From Allomuricauda ruestringensis DSM 13258 (GTDB lineage: Bacteria > Bacteroidota > Bacteroidia > Flavobacteriales > Flavobacteriaceae), in NCBI RefSeq assembly GCF_000224085.1, contig NC_015945.1, positions 558,001-622,000 of the forward strand: a stretch of 64,000 nt of DNA. The letters run 5' to 3'. The notes under the pieces are model-generated. The model did not search any database and was not told where the DNA came from. It saw only the letters and a program-made list of their open reading frames with translations. Below are positions 7,814 through 18,300 of the stretch, in pieces (position 1 is the first letter of the stretch; each line of letters opens with the position of its first letter). The position numbers were made by a program, and so were the translations under genes.

Positions 7814-9890
7814 AATGCTCCGTTTTAATTGCCAATCTATATTTTAACCCTTCGGCCTCTCGGATTCCCTCGACGGTTTCCCGTATCGGTATACAGCTAA
7901 ACATCCATTTCCAAGAAGGCTTGCCAAAGGGTATCTTTAATACTATGCTATTCCACCCCTTTTTTAATGGGATTTTTGTCGGTTCACGATAAAAGTAATC
8001 TTCATCAAGAAAAGGAATTTCTTCCGATTGGGTAGCCAAGCCCGGCTGTTTCCATTGTGGGGGAGCAATTGGGCTTCCGTTCACCCATATTCTCGGTTGG
8101 GTATGGTGCCATTCACCCTGCTGTGGGAAAGGACCTCCTCGGCGTCCTCCCGATCTTGACCAACCATGAAAACCGATCCAAAAATCCTGAACACGATGGT
8201 CGGGGGAATATATTTGGGAGGTCGCATAAAAGGTCCCACGTTTTGCTTCGGCAATCGATGGAAATCCAAAAAAATGCTTCAAATGTAGGGTTCCACCAAA
8301 ATATGGCCCTTCCCATTTAAACACCTTACCGTCAACCCTGTATCTGTTCTTAATTTCCGTTTCCACCGGAAAAGAAATGGAGAAATCGCCTCCATGATCA
8401 AAAGGGCCTATAATTTGCCATGGGATCCCAGAATGGGAAACATAGGGAAATTCTTTCTTTGCAAAGAACAAATCCCGATGCTTGATTACCTTTTCCTCGA
8501 ATTGTTGGAAGGCAATATAAGCCGGTGTACCAGCTTTGGGCAACACGGTCCAATGCTGTTTGTCGTACCCAGGCCTACCGTTCCAAATGGCATCCGCATA
8601 AAACACCATGGAAGTATATATAGGGTTTTGACGTAAAATATCGCGTTCGTTGGACACATTGTTATCCGGCCACGCACACAATATCCCTCCCAATGCAAAA
8701 TTATCGCCCCTGACTTGACGGCATGGCTGTTGAAAAAATAATCGTACCATTCCCGCCAATGGATCGAGATGATTGATATAATTGGCCCTGGAATCAATAA
8801 ACTGCCTCCCTTTTGTTGGTGGATGCTGTGCCCACAATTGTTGAATAGTGACAATGTCCCTGCCCAACTCGATACCCTCCTTCCAAGTTATGACTTTTCG
8901 ATTGTTTTCTTGGATATGGCTGGCAAGGGTTTCGATAAATTCGGTGGGAACTTCTTCCGCTTTATTTCTCACCTCATCTGTGCCCATGTGTATGTACGGC
9001 ATCTCATTGGCATCGGCCAGCGCCATGAGTTCATCAAATAAATCCAATAGAATGGACAATACTTGGGGTTTGTTCATTTTACTGAAGCCAAAGGCCCGGC
9101 GGAACGCTTCCGTATGACCAGGTATGTCCAATTCGGGGATAACGGTAATGTTTCGCGCTTTGCAAAAGGCCAATATTTCCTTAAAATCCTCCTGAGTATA
9201 ATATTGGGCAATATCTCTTGAAAACGCCTCATCCGATTGTAATTGTGGATATTTTCGGCTTTCCAACCGCCATCCCGGGTTATCTGTTAAATGCCAGTGG
9301 AAAATATTGTATTTGTAATTGGCAAGTACCTCAATCTGTTCCTTCAATTGATCTACGGATTGAAAGTTTCGCCCCGTATCGTGCATGAAGCCCCGAACCT
9401 TGAACGAAGGCCAATCCTTAATGTCGACAGAAGGTAAATGTCCATTGTTGTCCACTTTTCGAAAGAGTTGCTTTAAACTTGCGATAGCATAATAAGCCCC
9501 CGCTTTCGAATTTGCGGAAATTGTTACAACACTATCTATCTTAAGGATATATGCCTCATCATTGGGCCCGATGGTATCATTCCTTTGTAGGTTAATGGCG
9601 AGCCCTTGGGTATTATTCGGAATCCCATTGCCCTCTAAAAATTTACGAAGCATGAGGGCTTCATGGGGAAAAGCGTCGGAGTCCATGTAGAATCCATCAA
9701 ACGTAAGACCTCTATCACCATACTCCACTTGCTTTGGGGTGGGTATAATGGGATATTGGTGTTTACCATCGATTTTGGACGATTGGCCATGCACATGGAT
9801 GATTGAAATAAAGCAAAGGCAAACCACCCAAATCCAGCTCAGAAACTTTGCCATAAAATGAGTCGGAGGTAATAAAGGTAATTTCATCAT
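7803..9890 (-). CDS. beta-N-acetylhexosaminidase (GH20), exported
   Basis: A GH20 enzyme that releases terminal GlcNAc or GalNAc by substrate-assisted catalysis. It has 695 residues: a signal sequence (hydrophobic stretch around 14-35, cleaved near HVHGQS), a GH20b N-terminal domain (TPKQVEYGDRGLTFDGF), then the TIM barrel. Visible motifs are KYNIFHWHLTDNPGWRLESR around 193-212, VIPELDIPGHTEAF around 250-263 and the catalytic Asp305-Glu306 pair in HMGTDEV. The C-terminal 200 residues form an extra beta-rich domain (PLKKGWNSIVLKIPFGKPSW). The start is at 9890 or 9887; a third ATG at 9854 sits just before the hydrophobic stretch and is also possible. It starts six bases after the sialidase stop and overlaps the transporter gene, so it would act after sialic acid is removed. 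Confidence 0.93.
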   Translation of the reverse strand: MMKLPLLPPTHFMAKFLSWIWVVCLCFISIIHVHGQSSKIDGKHQYPIIPTPKQVEYGDRGLTFDGFYMDSDAFPHEALMLRKFLEGNGIPNNTQGLAINLQRNDTIGPNDEAYILKIDSVVTISANSKAGAYYAIASLKQLFRKVDNNGHLPSVDIKDWPSFKVRGFMHDTGRNFQSVDQLKEQIEVLANYKYNIFHWHLTDNPGWRLESRKYPQLQSDEAFSRDIAQYYTQEDFKEILAFCKARNITVIPELDIPGHTEAFRRAFGFSKMNKPQVLSILLDLFDELMALADANEMPYIHMGTDEVRNKAEEVPTEFIETLASHIQENNRKVITWKEGIELGRDIVTIQQLWAQHPPTKGRQFIDSRANYINHLDPLAGMVRLFFQQPCRQVRGDNFALGGILCAWPDNNVSNERDILRQNPIYTSMVFYADAIWNGRPGYDKQHWTVLPKAGTPAYIAFQQFEEKVIKHRDLFFAKKEFPYVSHSGIPWQIIGPFDHGGDFSISFPVETEIKNRYRVDGKVFKWEGPYFGGTLHLKHFFGFPSIAEAKRGTFYATSQIYSPDHRVQDFWIGFHGWSRSGGRRGGPFPQQGEWHHTQPRIWVNGSPIAPPQWKQPGLATQSEEIPFLDEDYFYREPTKIPLKKGWNSIVLKIPFGKPSWKWMFSCIPIRETVEGIREAEGLKYRLAIKTEHYDN

Positions 9891-9896
9891 TACGTT

Positions 9897-11495
9897 TTAA
9901 GAACCGATCAAATCACTCAATGGAATCTTTTGGAAATATAGTTCCTTTGTCCCTTCATAGAGAATCCCTAAGTGATTTTCATCAATCATCGAAAGACAGG
10001 AATACCCATAGGTATCATCGACATAGAGTTCGATTTGGTGCTCCTCAGGCCAGGACATCCCCAAATCAAAACTTGTCTTGACCGCAATATGGTTACGATG
10101 GGTCTTTGAGTCAGGATTTGAAAAAAACAGTATTTTTCCCCGTTCAGGATGCTTATAGGCAATAATACTTGCCATACAATTGGGTTCGATCAAAGCTTTA
10201 CGGGAAGTCGGATGTTCAACCCATGTTTTTCCCATATCGCGGCTTGTTGCCACTGACCTGCCGTTCAGACTGTCTTTTCGGTTGGCCCTGTTTCGATCGT
10301 CACGCATATTGAGCATAAGAACCCCTCGGGAGACTTCCACCACCTGTGCCTCCGTGGTCTCCGATTTGGCACCGGTCCCCACTTGCCAGGATTTACCATT
10401 ATCCCCACTGTAAATGACCGTTGAATGTGGTACCCTTTCAGCATTCTTATATTGGGCGGGAAATACCAAGGTGCCGTTTTCCATGGTAATCCCTGCGCCA
10501 GGACCATTAAAGAACAACTGCCATTCGGGTTGTTTGGTCATCTTTGTGATATTAATAGGGGACGACCATGTCAGGCCATCATCCTCACTTTTTACCAGCA
10601 TGAGTTGCCCTGTCCTGTCAGGGGACATTCCAGGTTCGGAGGCATTCCATGCACGTTCACCAGGATACCCATGAAGCCAAAGGGCGGCAACCCAAATGGT
10701 GTTAGTCTTACGATCCACCAGCACAGCTGGATCACCTATACCGTTTTGATCCTCGGGCAATCCATCAAACTCACCCATATCCATGATTACCTTCATCGGC
10801 TCCCATGTCTGTCCACCATCGGTACTGCGGCTCATACCCACATCGATATCCTCTTGCAGGTCTACTGGGTCGTTATAACGGTTATCGTACACGGCTATCA
10901 AAGTGCCCTTATTCGTTGTCGCCATTCCAGGAATCCGATAGGTATCGATACCGTCTTGACCTTGTTGCCTAAGGGCAATGCCAAGGCGTTGTGGCCTAGA
11001 TGCCACTTCCATATCAACTCCTAGCTGCGAACCATCGGAAAGGGTCACATTCGTTAATTTTACACCGATTTTTCCAGTTAAATTGGGGTTTTCGTTCAAA
11101 CTAACGGACAACCAGAAGTATTGCGCGCCCTGTGACAAGGATTGGTTTCCCTTTACGGAGAACCTTGGTGCCAAGTCCGTGGTTTTTCCGACCACCGAAG
11201 CATTTTCGAAGTCGTCCTTAGTACCATAATACAAGGTAGCCATGGCCAAATCACCAATATCTGTTGTCCCCTCCAAAGAAAATCCAAATTCGGTCGCGCT
11301 CAAATCTTCGGGCGCATTTGGTACGTTCAGCTCGATTTCGAGGACTTGGTTCTTATCCTTTCCTGTTAAAACAGGCAAAACAGGTTGTTGAGCCTTTATT
11401 TCAATGGCATGGTTTTGTTTGGTACTGCATGAGAGAACCACAACAACAATGAGCCCCATAAAGATCCGTTTGAAAATACGATTGGTCAAATTCAT
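9897..11495 (-). CDS. exo-alpha-sialidase (GH33) lipoprotein
   Basis: A sialidase that releases terminal sialic acid from glycoconjugates. It is 532 residues long with a lipoprotein signal ending VVLSCS (Cys23), so it should be anchored in an outer or periplasmic leaflet. Residues about 30-165 form the beta-sandwich domain commonly seen before Bacteroidota sialidases. The propeller follows, with the arginine motif YRIP (Arg187) and five Asp-box repeats: SRSTDGGQTW near 222, SEDDGLTW, SGDNGKSW, SRDMGKTW and SFDLGMSW. A later FFNGPGAG segment and the C-terminal YGYSCLSMIDENHLGILYE motif match the active-site side of GH33. Its start codon overlaps the epimerase stop (TAATG). With the neighbouring lyase, epimerase and mutarotase-symporter this gives a complete front end for sialic acid use. 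Confidence 0.95.
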   Translation of the reverse strand: MNLTNRIFKRIFMGLIVVVVLSCSTKQNHAIEIKAQQPVLPVLTGKDKNQVLEIELNVPNAPEDLSATEFGFSLEGTTDIGDLAMATLYYGTKDDFENASVVGKTTDLAPRFSVKGNQSLSQGAQYFWLSVSLNENPNLTGKIGVKLTNVTLSDGSQLGVDMEVASRPQRLGIALRQQGQDGIDTYRIPGMATTNKGTLIAVYDNRYNDPVDLQEDIDVGMSRSTDGGQTWEPMKVIMDMGEFDGLPEDQNGIGDPAVLVDRKTNTIWVAALWLHGYPGERAWNASEPGMSPDRTGQLMLVKSEDDGLTWSSPINITKMTKQPEWQLFFNGPGAGITMENGTLVFPAQYKNAERVPHSTVIYSGDNGKSWQVGTGAKSETTEAQVVEVSRGVLMLNMRDDRNRANRKDSLNGRSVATSRDMGKTWVEHPTSRKALIEPNCMASIIAYKHPERGKILFFSNPDSKTHRNHIAVKTSFDLGMSWPEEHQIELYVDDTYGYSCLSMIDENHLGILYEGTKELYFQKIPLSDLIGS

Positions 11496-12661
11496 TAAAC
11501 TGTATTTTTATTTTCTATTTTTTCAAATGTTTTCCAGCATTGATAGAGGGCACGTGGAACATGGAAACATCCTTTCCACTTACCGCCTTTCAATGTTAAA
11601 TTAGGGCGACCTTGCCTATTTAAATAGCCGAACCACTCACCATGGACCGGGTCCGGGAAATGGGTCCATGTATATTGGTGCACCTTTTCATACCATGCCC
11701 ATATCTTTGGACATTCGGTAAGCTGGTACACTTTGGCCAGGGCCACCAAGGCCTCCAAATGCACCCACCACAATTTTTGGTCGTGCTCCAACTGTTGCGG
11801 CGGATATCCCTTGGCATCCATAAAGTAAAAAATTCCACCATATCGGTCGTCCCAACCAAAATCCAAAAGACGCAATACCGTTTCCTTTGCTCTTCGAATC
11901 AATGCAACATTCTCTCTACGGACTCCGATATCAGCTATGAACCACATCGCCTCCAGGCCATGTCCGGGATTGATCAAGCGTCCCTCAAAGGAGTCATTCA
12001 AGGTTCCATCGGTATTGACATTTTCATATATGAGTCCAGAGTCCTTTTTCAAGAACACTCCCATCACTTCATCGATACAGGTATCCAGGGTGTTTTCCAC
12101 CTGATCGGGTTGGAGTACGGGTTCCAACTCCAAAACGAGATTGGACAGGATCATGGGCAGGGTAAAATTCTTTAATGCCCTTACACCGGTACTTTTTTCG
12201 TAGATTCCCTTGGGATCTCTACGCCTCTCCAAGATGTTGCGGTACGTCTGCTTGGCAATATCCGCTGCCTCATGGTCCCCCGAAGCCTTGGCGTATTGGG
12301 CAAAAGCCATGGCTGCAAAGCAATCTGAAAAAATATTGTAGGGCTGTATCAGTGGTCGACCTTCACAAGTCAATGAAAAATAAAAATTTCCCTGCTCATC
12401 CCTAGCGTTTTTTTTCAGGAACTCTATTCCGGATCGGGCAATGCCCAACCACGTCTCCCTGCTTTCCAAATTATTATAAAGCATGGAAAAAAGCCATACC
12501 TGTCTTCCTTGCAGCCAGACGAATTTGTCATTATCGTAAACCTTGCCTTTTTGATCGAGACAGGTAAAATAGCCCCCGTTTAACAAATCAAGCGAGTTTT
12601 CCTCCCAAAAAGGAAGAACATCTCCCAAAAGTGCATCTTTATAAATAGTTGAATATTTCAT
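11495..12661 (-). CDS. N-acylglucosamine 2-epimerase (AGE family)
   Basis: A cytoplasmic (alpha/alpha)6-barrel epimerase that would convert ManNAc, produced by sialic acid lyase, to GlcNAc. This ATP-independent AGE route is the one known from Bacteroides, where NanE of the enteric type is absent. The protein is about 388 residues with no signal peptide; family motifs are [18 protein letters not shown] near the N-terminus, [11 protein letters not shown] and [17 protein letters not shown], carrying the conserved catalytic-region histidines. I place the start at 12661 ([13 protein letters not shown]). An upstream in-frame ATG at 12682 would put the first seven codons inside the palindromic operator at 12663-12677, which argues against it. 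It is the first gene of the operon running down to the fucosidase. Confidence 0.92.
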   Translation of the reverse strand: MKYSTIYKDALLGDVLPFWEENSLDLLNGGYFTCLDQKGKVYDNDKFVWLQGRQVWLFSMLYNNLESRETWLGIARSGIEFLKKNARDEQGNFYFSLTCEGRPLIQPYNIFSDCFAAMAFAQYAKASGDHEAADIAKQTYRNILERRRDPKGIYEKSTGVRALKNFTLPMILSNLVLELEPVLQPDQVENTLDTCIDEVMGVFLKKDSGLIYENVNTDGTLNDSFEGRLINPGHGLEAMWFIADIGVRRENVALIRRAKETVLRLLDFGWDDRYGGIFYFMDAKGYPPQQLEHDQKLWWVHLEALVALAKVYQLTECPKIWAWYEKVHQYTWTHFPDPVHGEWFGYLNRQGRPNLTLKGGKWKGCFHVPRALYQCWKTFEKIENKNTV

Positions 12662-12662
12662 G

Positions 12663-12677
12663 TTATGTATGACATAA
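12663..12677. promoter_or_regulatory. palindromic operator before the epimerase operon
   Basis: The 15-mer TTATGTATGACATAA is an inverted repeat (TTATGT / ACATAA). It lies directly before the epimerase ATG and just downstream of a minus-strand TATATTTG -7-like element at 12680-12687, so a bound protein would block transcription start. Near-identical copies lie before SusC (18693-18707) and the lyase (19656-19670). The GntR regulator that diverges from here, with a plus-strand TATATTTG at 12701-12708, is the likely ligand, which would also allow autoregulation. Confidence 0.75.
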
Positions 12678-12789
12678 TACAAATATATATAAATTTTGAA
12701 TATATTTGTACTACGCTATGAAAGGAATTATGTTTATTTTGCCACCAAGGATAACCGATTATGCACTGAGGACATCAATTCATTAGTAT

Positions 12790-13518
12790 ATGAAGCAGTT
12801 AAAGAAATTAAAGCCGGTCGACACCCTTTCCCTGGTAGATAAGGTCGAATTGAGCTTACTGGAGTTTTTTAAAGAAAATGAGTTGGGACCCGGTGACCCC
12901 ATTCCCAAAGAATTGGATTTCGCCAAAAGTCTCGGTGTCAGCAGAACAGTGGTAAGGGAAGCTCTTTTACGGTTAAGGACCCTAGGACTTATCGAATCCA
13001 AAAAGCATAGGGGCATGATATTAAAACAGCCCGACATCATCAATAATTTCGAACGCATCATGGATCCCACCCTGTTGGGTACTGAAACCTTAAAAAATCT
13101 CTTTGAGCTTCGTTTGATATTGGAAATGGGCATGGCCGACTTTCTTTTTGAGCACAAAACAACCAAGGAACTTGATGAACTGGAGGCAATAGTCGAGGAA
13201 GAAGAAGCTACCAGTACAGGTAAAGTTCGATTTACATTGGACAAAGAAGTGGCCTTCCATGGCAAACTCTATCAAATTTCAAAGAACGATACTCTTCAAC
13301 GGTTCCAAGGTCTTTTGCTACCCGTATTTGAATATGTTTACTTAAGGGATACCGAAAATCGCGATCTCGATGAATACCATTATACAAAAGGTACCTTTGT
13401 CACCCACAGAATGCTTTTGGACAATTTAAAGGTAGGTACTCCCGAAACTTTCAGGAATGCAATGAGACGCCATCTCGAACCTCATTTTGACCATATCTTT
13501 AAATACGAAAAAAAATAG
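12790..13518 (+). CDS. GntR/FadR-family transcriptional regulator of the sialic acid locus
   Basis: A 242-residue regulator. Residues about 15-85 form the winged helix-turn-helix of the GntR family (PIPKELDFAKSLGVSRTVVREALLRLRTLGLIESKK). Residues about 100-235 form an FCD ligand-binding domain with the metal-site histidines expected of the FadR subgroup (KEVAFHGKLY, THRMLL, RRHLEPH). E. coli NanR belongs to this subgroup and responds to Neu5Ac. The gene sits between, and points away from, the epimerase-led operon; three copies of a 15-bp palindrome before the epimerase, lyase and SusC genes are its probable targets. By analogy it is likely a repressor relieved by sialic acid or a catabolite; the ligand is inferred. 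Confidence 0.9.
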   Translation: MKQLKKLKPVDTLSLVDKVELSLLEFFKENELGPGDPIPKELDFAKSLGVSRTVVREALLRLRTLGLIESKKHRGMILKQPDIINNFERIMDPTLLGTETLKNLFELRLILEMGMADFLFEHKTTKELDELEAIVEEEEATSTGKVRFTLDKEVAFHGKLYQISKNDTLQRFQGLLLPVFEYVYLRDTENRDLDEYHYTKGTFVTHRMLLDNLKVGTPETFRNAMRRHLEPHFDHIFKYEKK

Positions 13519-13817
13519 CATTTATTCATCTTCAGGGGGCACCACAGCATAAAATTAGGCAAACCAAAACTTTACCGTTTATTCGAAATCTTGGACAGCT
13601 GCCCTGGCACAGGCTGAGTTGACTTCTTAGTATGCTTGCAAAAAGTATTGGACAAAATAGACATAAGCATTGACACCATGGAACTTGTTTGCTTTATTTA
13701 TGAAACCGAGCTGAAAAAAAGAGGGGCCGAACATATCAGCCCCTTGCACTTGAATTAAATAAAATTACAACTAAACTCAATAACTAACTCAAATAAATTT
13801 GCGTTCCAACACCTTTA
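13519..13817. other. convergent intergenic region
   Basis: About 300 bases lie between the 3' ends of the regulator gene and the SusD gene. No coding potential stands out. The only structure I can support is the minus-strand terminator at 13714-13744. Confidence 0.6.
13714..13744 (-). terminator. rho-independent terminator after SusD
   Basis: Read on the minus strand, AGGGGC and GCCCCT arms flank a loop of about 11 bases and are followed by CTTTTTTTC. It lies about 75 bases past the SusD stop and would end the lyase-SusC-SusD transcript. Confidence 0.7.
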
Positions 13818-15323
13818 TTACCAACCCAGGGTTTGGTCCAACAATGGATTCCTGCCGATCATGTCATCCGAAATCGGCAACAATAGCTTATACTCGTCTC
13901 CAGGGTTAAGAAAACCAACGTTCTCAATGACATAACTATCACCTGCACGTCTTAGGTCCCACCAACGTTTCCCCTCTGCGATAAATTCTTTATATCGTTC
14001 GGTTAGGATTGCATTGGCATTATCGGTCTGGCTACCATTCACATAGGCATGGATACCCGGGTCATAATCCGTACCATAAGCCCTTTGACGTATCTGGTTG
14101 ATCTCATTCGAGGGATCTTCGCCCAGATGGTTTTTTGCCTCGGCCAACAGCAATAGCACATCGGCATACCTATACAAGGGAACGTCGTTCTCAAAGATGC
14201 GTTCGGTGCCATCCATTCTACCCAAAAACTTGTTCAATATGGAACCGAAATAGGTCGGTTCATTATAGGTGGGGTATCCAACACCGCCATTATCATCGGT
14301 ATACAACCTTATAAAAGTGGCGTCCTTTCTATCGTCCGCGTTGTCGTCCAAAAGCAGAATGGTTTTTTCGGATTGCCCATACCTATTGGCCCCAGCAATG
14401 ATAAAATCACTCATCGATTCGCCCGAAGCGTTGAATTGGGGATTGATTTCCGTTGTTCGGCCTGTAAAACTATTATAGATATTGGAAGCTTCGTCCCTTT
14501 GATACTGTAGTGCAAAAATAAATTCACTGTTGCCCTCGTTGGACACCCCCCATAAATCATCGATAGTTGATACCAAGCTTACACCCATGGTTCCAATCTG
14601 TTGCAGGGCATTTTTAGCCTCAGTAAAGTCAGCATTGCCGCCATCCAATAAATTACCGGACCAGATATACACATCTCCCTTAAGTGCTAAGGTCGCAGCT
14701 TTGCTCCAGAAGTTTCTATTGCCTTCCCAGAATGAACTGTCCGAACCAAAGGCCGACAAAGAGGCTTCGATGTCCTTTTTTATCTGATCCATCACCTCGT
14801 TCTGTGGAGATCTTTCCCTGCTCAAACCATTGGGGTCGACATTTGTCAAAGGCTCCAAAATAATGGGTACATCGCCCCAAGTTTTCAACAAGGTATAATA
14901 GTACAATGCCCTTAATCCATAAGCCTGTCCCAACAAATGCTTCTTATCATTTTCATTGACAAACGATATGTTGGGCACATTGGCCAAGAAGTCGTTCACC
15001 CGATGTATTTGGGTATAAAATCCAGCCCATCCACCAAAGGGAGCAGTGGATGCCGTAAAACTGGATTCAATTAAAGAAAGGTTTGAGGGGGACTCATAGG
15101 TTCGCCCGCCCCATACATCACTACGTATTTCACCAAGAAGCCATAAGTCGCCCGCTTCAGCTCGCAAGCTTGCGAACAGCCCTGTATGGGCCGTTCGGGC
15201 ACCTTCCTCAGAATCCCAAAATCCTCCTGTAGTCAGTTCACTTGGTGCATCCAGCTCCAATTCGCTTTCACAGGCATAGAAGCTTAAAATTGCCGTTATA
15301 ATATAGATATACTTTTTCATCAC
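13818..15323 (-). CDS. SusD-family nutrient-binding lipoprotein (sialic acid locus)
   Basis: The cell-surface lid of a SusCD glycan importer. It has 501 residues with a lipoprotein signal ending LSFYACES. SusD/RagB features include GFWDSEEGARTAHTG near residue 33, ALYYYTLLKTWGDVPII with the TPR helices, and the C-terminal ERYKEFIAEGKRWWDLRR segment, which is typical of the family. It starts seven bases after the SusC stop, so the two are co-transcribed. Together with the neighbouring sialidase, its ligand is probably a sialylated oligosaccharide, or sialic acid itself as described for Tannerella NanU; the sequence does not settle this. Confidence 0.94.
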   Translation of the reverse strand: MMKKYIYIITAILSFYACESELELDAPSELTTGGFWDSEEGARTAHTGLFASLRAEAGDLWLLGEIRSDVWGGRTYESPSNLSLIESSFTASTAPFGGWAGFYTQIHRVNDFLANVPNISFVNENDKKHLLGQAYGLRALYYYTLLKTWGDVPIILEPLTNVDPNGLSRERSPQNEVMDQIKKDIEASLSAFGSDSSFWEGNRNFWSKAATLALKGDVYIWSGNLLDGGNADFTEAKNALQQIGTMGVSLVSTIDDLWGVSNEGNSEFIFALQYQRDEASNIYNSFTGRTTEINPQFNASGESMSDFIIAGANRYGQSEKTILLLDDNADDRKDATFIRLYTDDNGGVGYPTYNEPTYFGSILNKFLGRMDGTERIFENDVPLYRYADVLLLLAEAKNHLGEDPSNEINQIRQRAYGTDYDPGIHAYVNGSQTDNANAILTERYKEFIAEGKRWWDLRRAGDSYVIENVGFLNPGDEYKLLLPISDDMIGRNPLLDQTLGW

Positions 15324-15330
15324 TCTAATT

Positions 15331-18300
15331 TTAAAATGTTACGTTAAGTCCGATGGTAATCGTCTTCGGAACAGGAAATTCTCCATACTGCACCCCGCCA
15401 ACTTCGGGCGTATCACCGCTCATACTTTTAAAATAATGCAAGTTCGATCCAGTGACATTAACACTCAATCTCTTGATAACATCATTAAAATATTCCGATG
15501 GAAAACTATAGCGAAGCGTTACTTCCCTTAGAGCCAGGTAATCACCTTTTTCCCAAAACTGTTCGTTCCCTTCTGTCTGCAGGCTGGCAACACTCTCGTT
15601 GCCCCTCCATACGTTCTTGGTTCCGTTCACGAATACAAATCGCGGCCACTCGGTATCCGTATTGTTTGGGGTCCATGAATCAAGGACCTCAACAGGCTGC
15701 GCCAAATTACCCTGTGTCTGTGCATACCCCTTGTTCCTAATGTGGTTCCAAACCAAATGCCCAGTGGCAAAATCAGTTTGTACAAACAAGCTGAAGTTTT
15801 TATAGGTAAGGCTAGTATTGAAACCACCAACAAGATCCGGAGTCGTTCGACCGATTACTTTCCTGTCCAGATTATTGATGACCCCATCTCCGTTTTGATC
15901 GACCCATTTTACATCACCTGCCCATCTTTGGTTTCTACTTGCTGCAGGTGCATACTCATCTGTAATGGAATTATCCGCATCGGCTTCTGCCTGATTGGCA
16001 TAGATTTTCTCTTGTTCGAAAGCCACCACAAGATCGCCCCCAAAACGTTGTCCTTCCTGTAATCCACCGACCCACTCTTCCTGGCCGGTTTCTGGGTTCC
16101 AGATCAAACTCCCCCCCTGCCTATTGAGTTCATTGTCGTTTTCGGGCAGGGCCACCACATAATTTCTATTCCTAGTAAAAGTAGCGCCCATACTCCACGT
16201 GAAGTCTTCCTTTCTAAGGATATCACCATTGACCTGAAGCTCAAAGCCCCTGTTCCGGTAGGTACCATTGTTGGTCAGTATTCCACTAAATCCAGTGTAG
16301 TATGGCAATGTCAGACTTGCTAATTTGTCCTTGATATCCCTAGTATATGCATCCGCGATAAGTGATAATCTATTATCAAACAAGGCAACATCCAAACCGA
16401 TATTGAAAGTAGTGGCTTTTTCCCATTTCAAATCAAGGGTAGCCAAGCTTGTATTGGCATATCCGGTCTGGCCATTGTACACCCCTTGGGAACCATATGA
16501 ACCGTAGACCCCGTAATTGCTCAATACATCTTGGTTACCATTTACCCCGTAACTCAGTCTTGGTTTGAACTTGGTAATGGTCTTGTCCAATCCAGAATCT
16601 TGGAAAAAGTTTTCATTATGCGCATTCCAACCAAGAGAAACCCCTGGGAAGAACCCATATTTATTGTTCCCCAATCTTGAAGAACCGTCATTTCTGAAAG
16701 TAAAACCGACCAAATACCTATTGTCGTAATCGTATAACAACCTTCCAAAGGTCGAGGTGATGACGTATTCTGTTTCAAAGCTATAAGGTATCCCATTGGC
16801 TTCCGCCCCGGCATTGAGCGTCTCGATCAAATCCGTTGGGGAGTTTCGTGTTCCTGCAGATGTCTCAAAAAAGTTATCCTTAAAGTATTCAGCACCGATT
16901 AAGGCATTTACATTGTGAAGACCAAATCTTTTTGTGTAATTCAAAGTTCCGGTAATTTGATTTCTCAAAACCCTGTCCAAACCAACCGATGCTTCCCTTG
17001 CCGTACGCAATGGCCCCTCGGTACTTCCTGTCCTAAAGGCCCGGTTAAAGCTCTCATTATGATTGTTGATTGCAAAATGACTGCCGCTCAAGGAAAAGGT
17101 CAGGTCATTAATGATATCCCAATCCAGACCTACCGAAAGCTGAAGACGCTGCTCCAAGTTTTTTCTCACAAACTTATCTTGATAATATAGTGGATTACCA
17201 AATCCTTGGTTTTGGCCCACCGCATACTGATCGGAAAATGTTCCGTCAGGATTGCTATCATAGGTCCTTGAAGTAGAGGCCTGCCCTTGAAACCTCCTAA
17301 ATACGGTATCTTCACTTCCCAAAGGACTAAGGTTTAAATTGGAATGTGAATACAAAATATTGGAATTTACCTCAACATTGTTCGTAACCTTGTACGAACC
17401 GCTAAACTTACCTGAGTATCGTTTAAACCCTGAACCCAAAATAAGTCCTTGGTTATCCAATAGACCAAGACCAAGATAATAGGTGCCTTTTTCATTACCC
17501 CCATCAAAAGAAAGATAATGATCCTTGGATTCACTGTTCTGATAAATACGATCTCCCACATCCTTATTGTCATAAAATATGATCTGTTGACCGGGATTTA
17601 AAATATCCGGAATGGACTGCCATCCTGGCTGATTCAGCAAATACTGGTTGCCCGCAGTTAAAAGCTGCGTAGTAAACGGGTCATTTGTTGCATTGTTACC
17701 GGTCCCCGCGCTTTGGTTACCATCCAAGAATGCACCAAAAGCCCCTGGATTATTGGTAGCCTCCCTGAACCACGCAATGGATTGCCTGTTATAATTGATG
17801 TGATCTGCCGCTCCAAGATATTGCTGGTCATTACGCTCACTATTGATACTGTATCGGTACTTGTAATTGATGGAAGACCTACCTGCCTTACCCTTTTTGG
17901 TTGTGATCAAGATTACCCCGTTGGCTGACCTAGCCCCATAAATGGCAGTTGCAGCGGCATCCTTTAGAACCTCCATTGATTCAATATCGTCGGAATTCAA
18001 TGCATAAAAAGAACTGGGCACTCCATCCACCAAAATCAAGGGTGCATCATTTCCACTAAAATTGGTACCCCCACGCAATACAACCTGTGGTGTGGAGCCT
18101 GGTTGACCAGATGTATTGGTGACCCTAAGCCCCGCAACAGTACCCTGCAATGCCGTCGCAGGATTGGATCTGGTTGCACTTTCCAATACTTTGGTGTCCA
18201 GTTTTGATACCGAGGAGGTTAGGGTGGACCGGGACTGACTTCCATAGCCTGTCACTACAACTTCATCCAACACCGCTGTGCTTTGGCCCAAGGTCACATT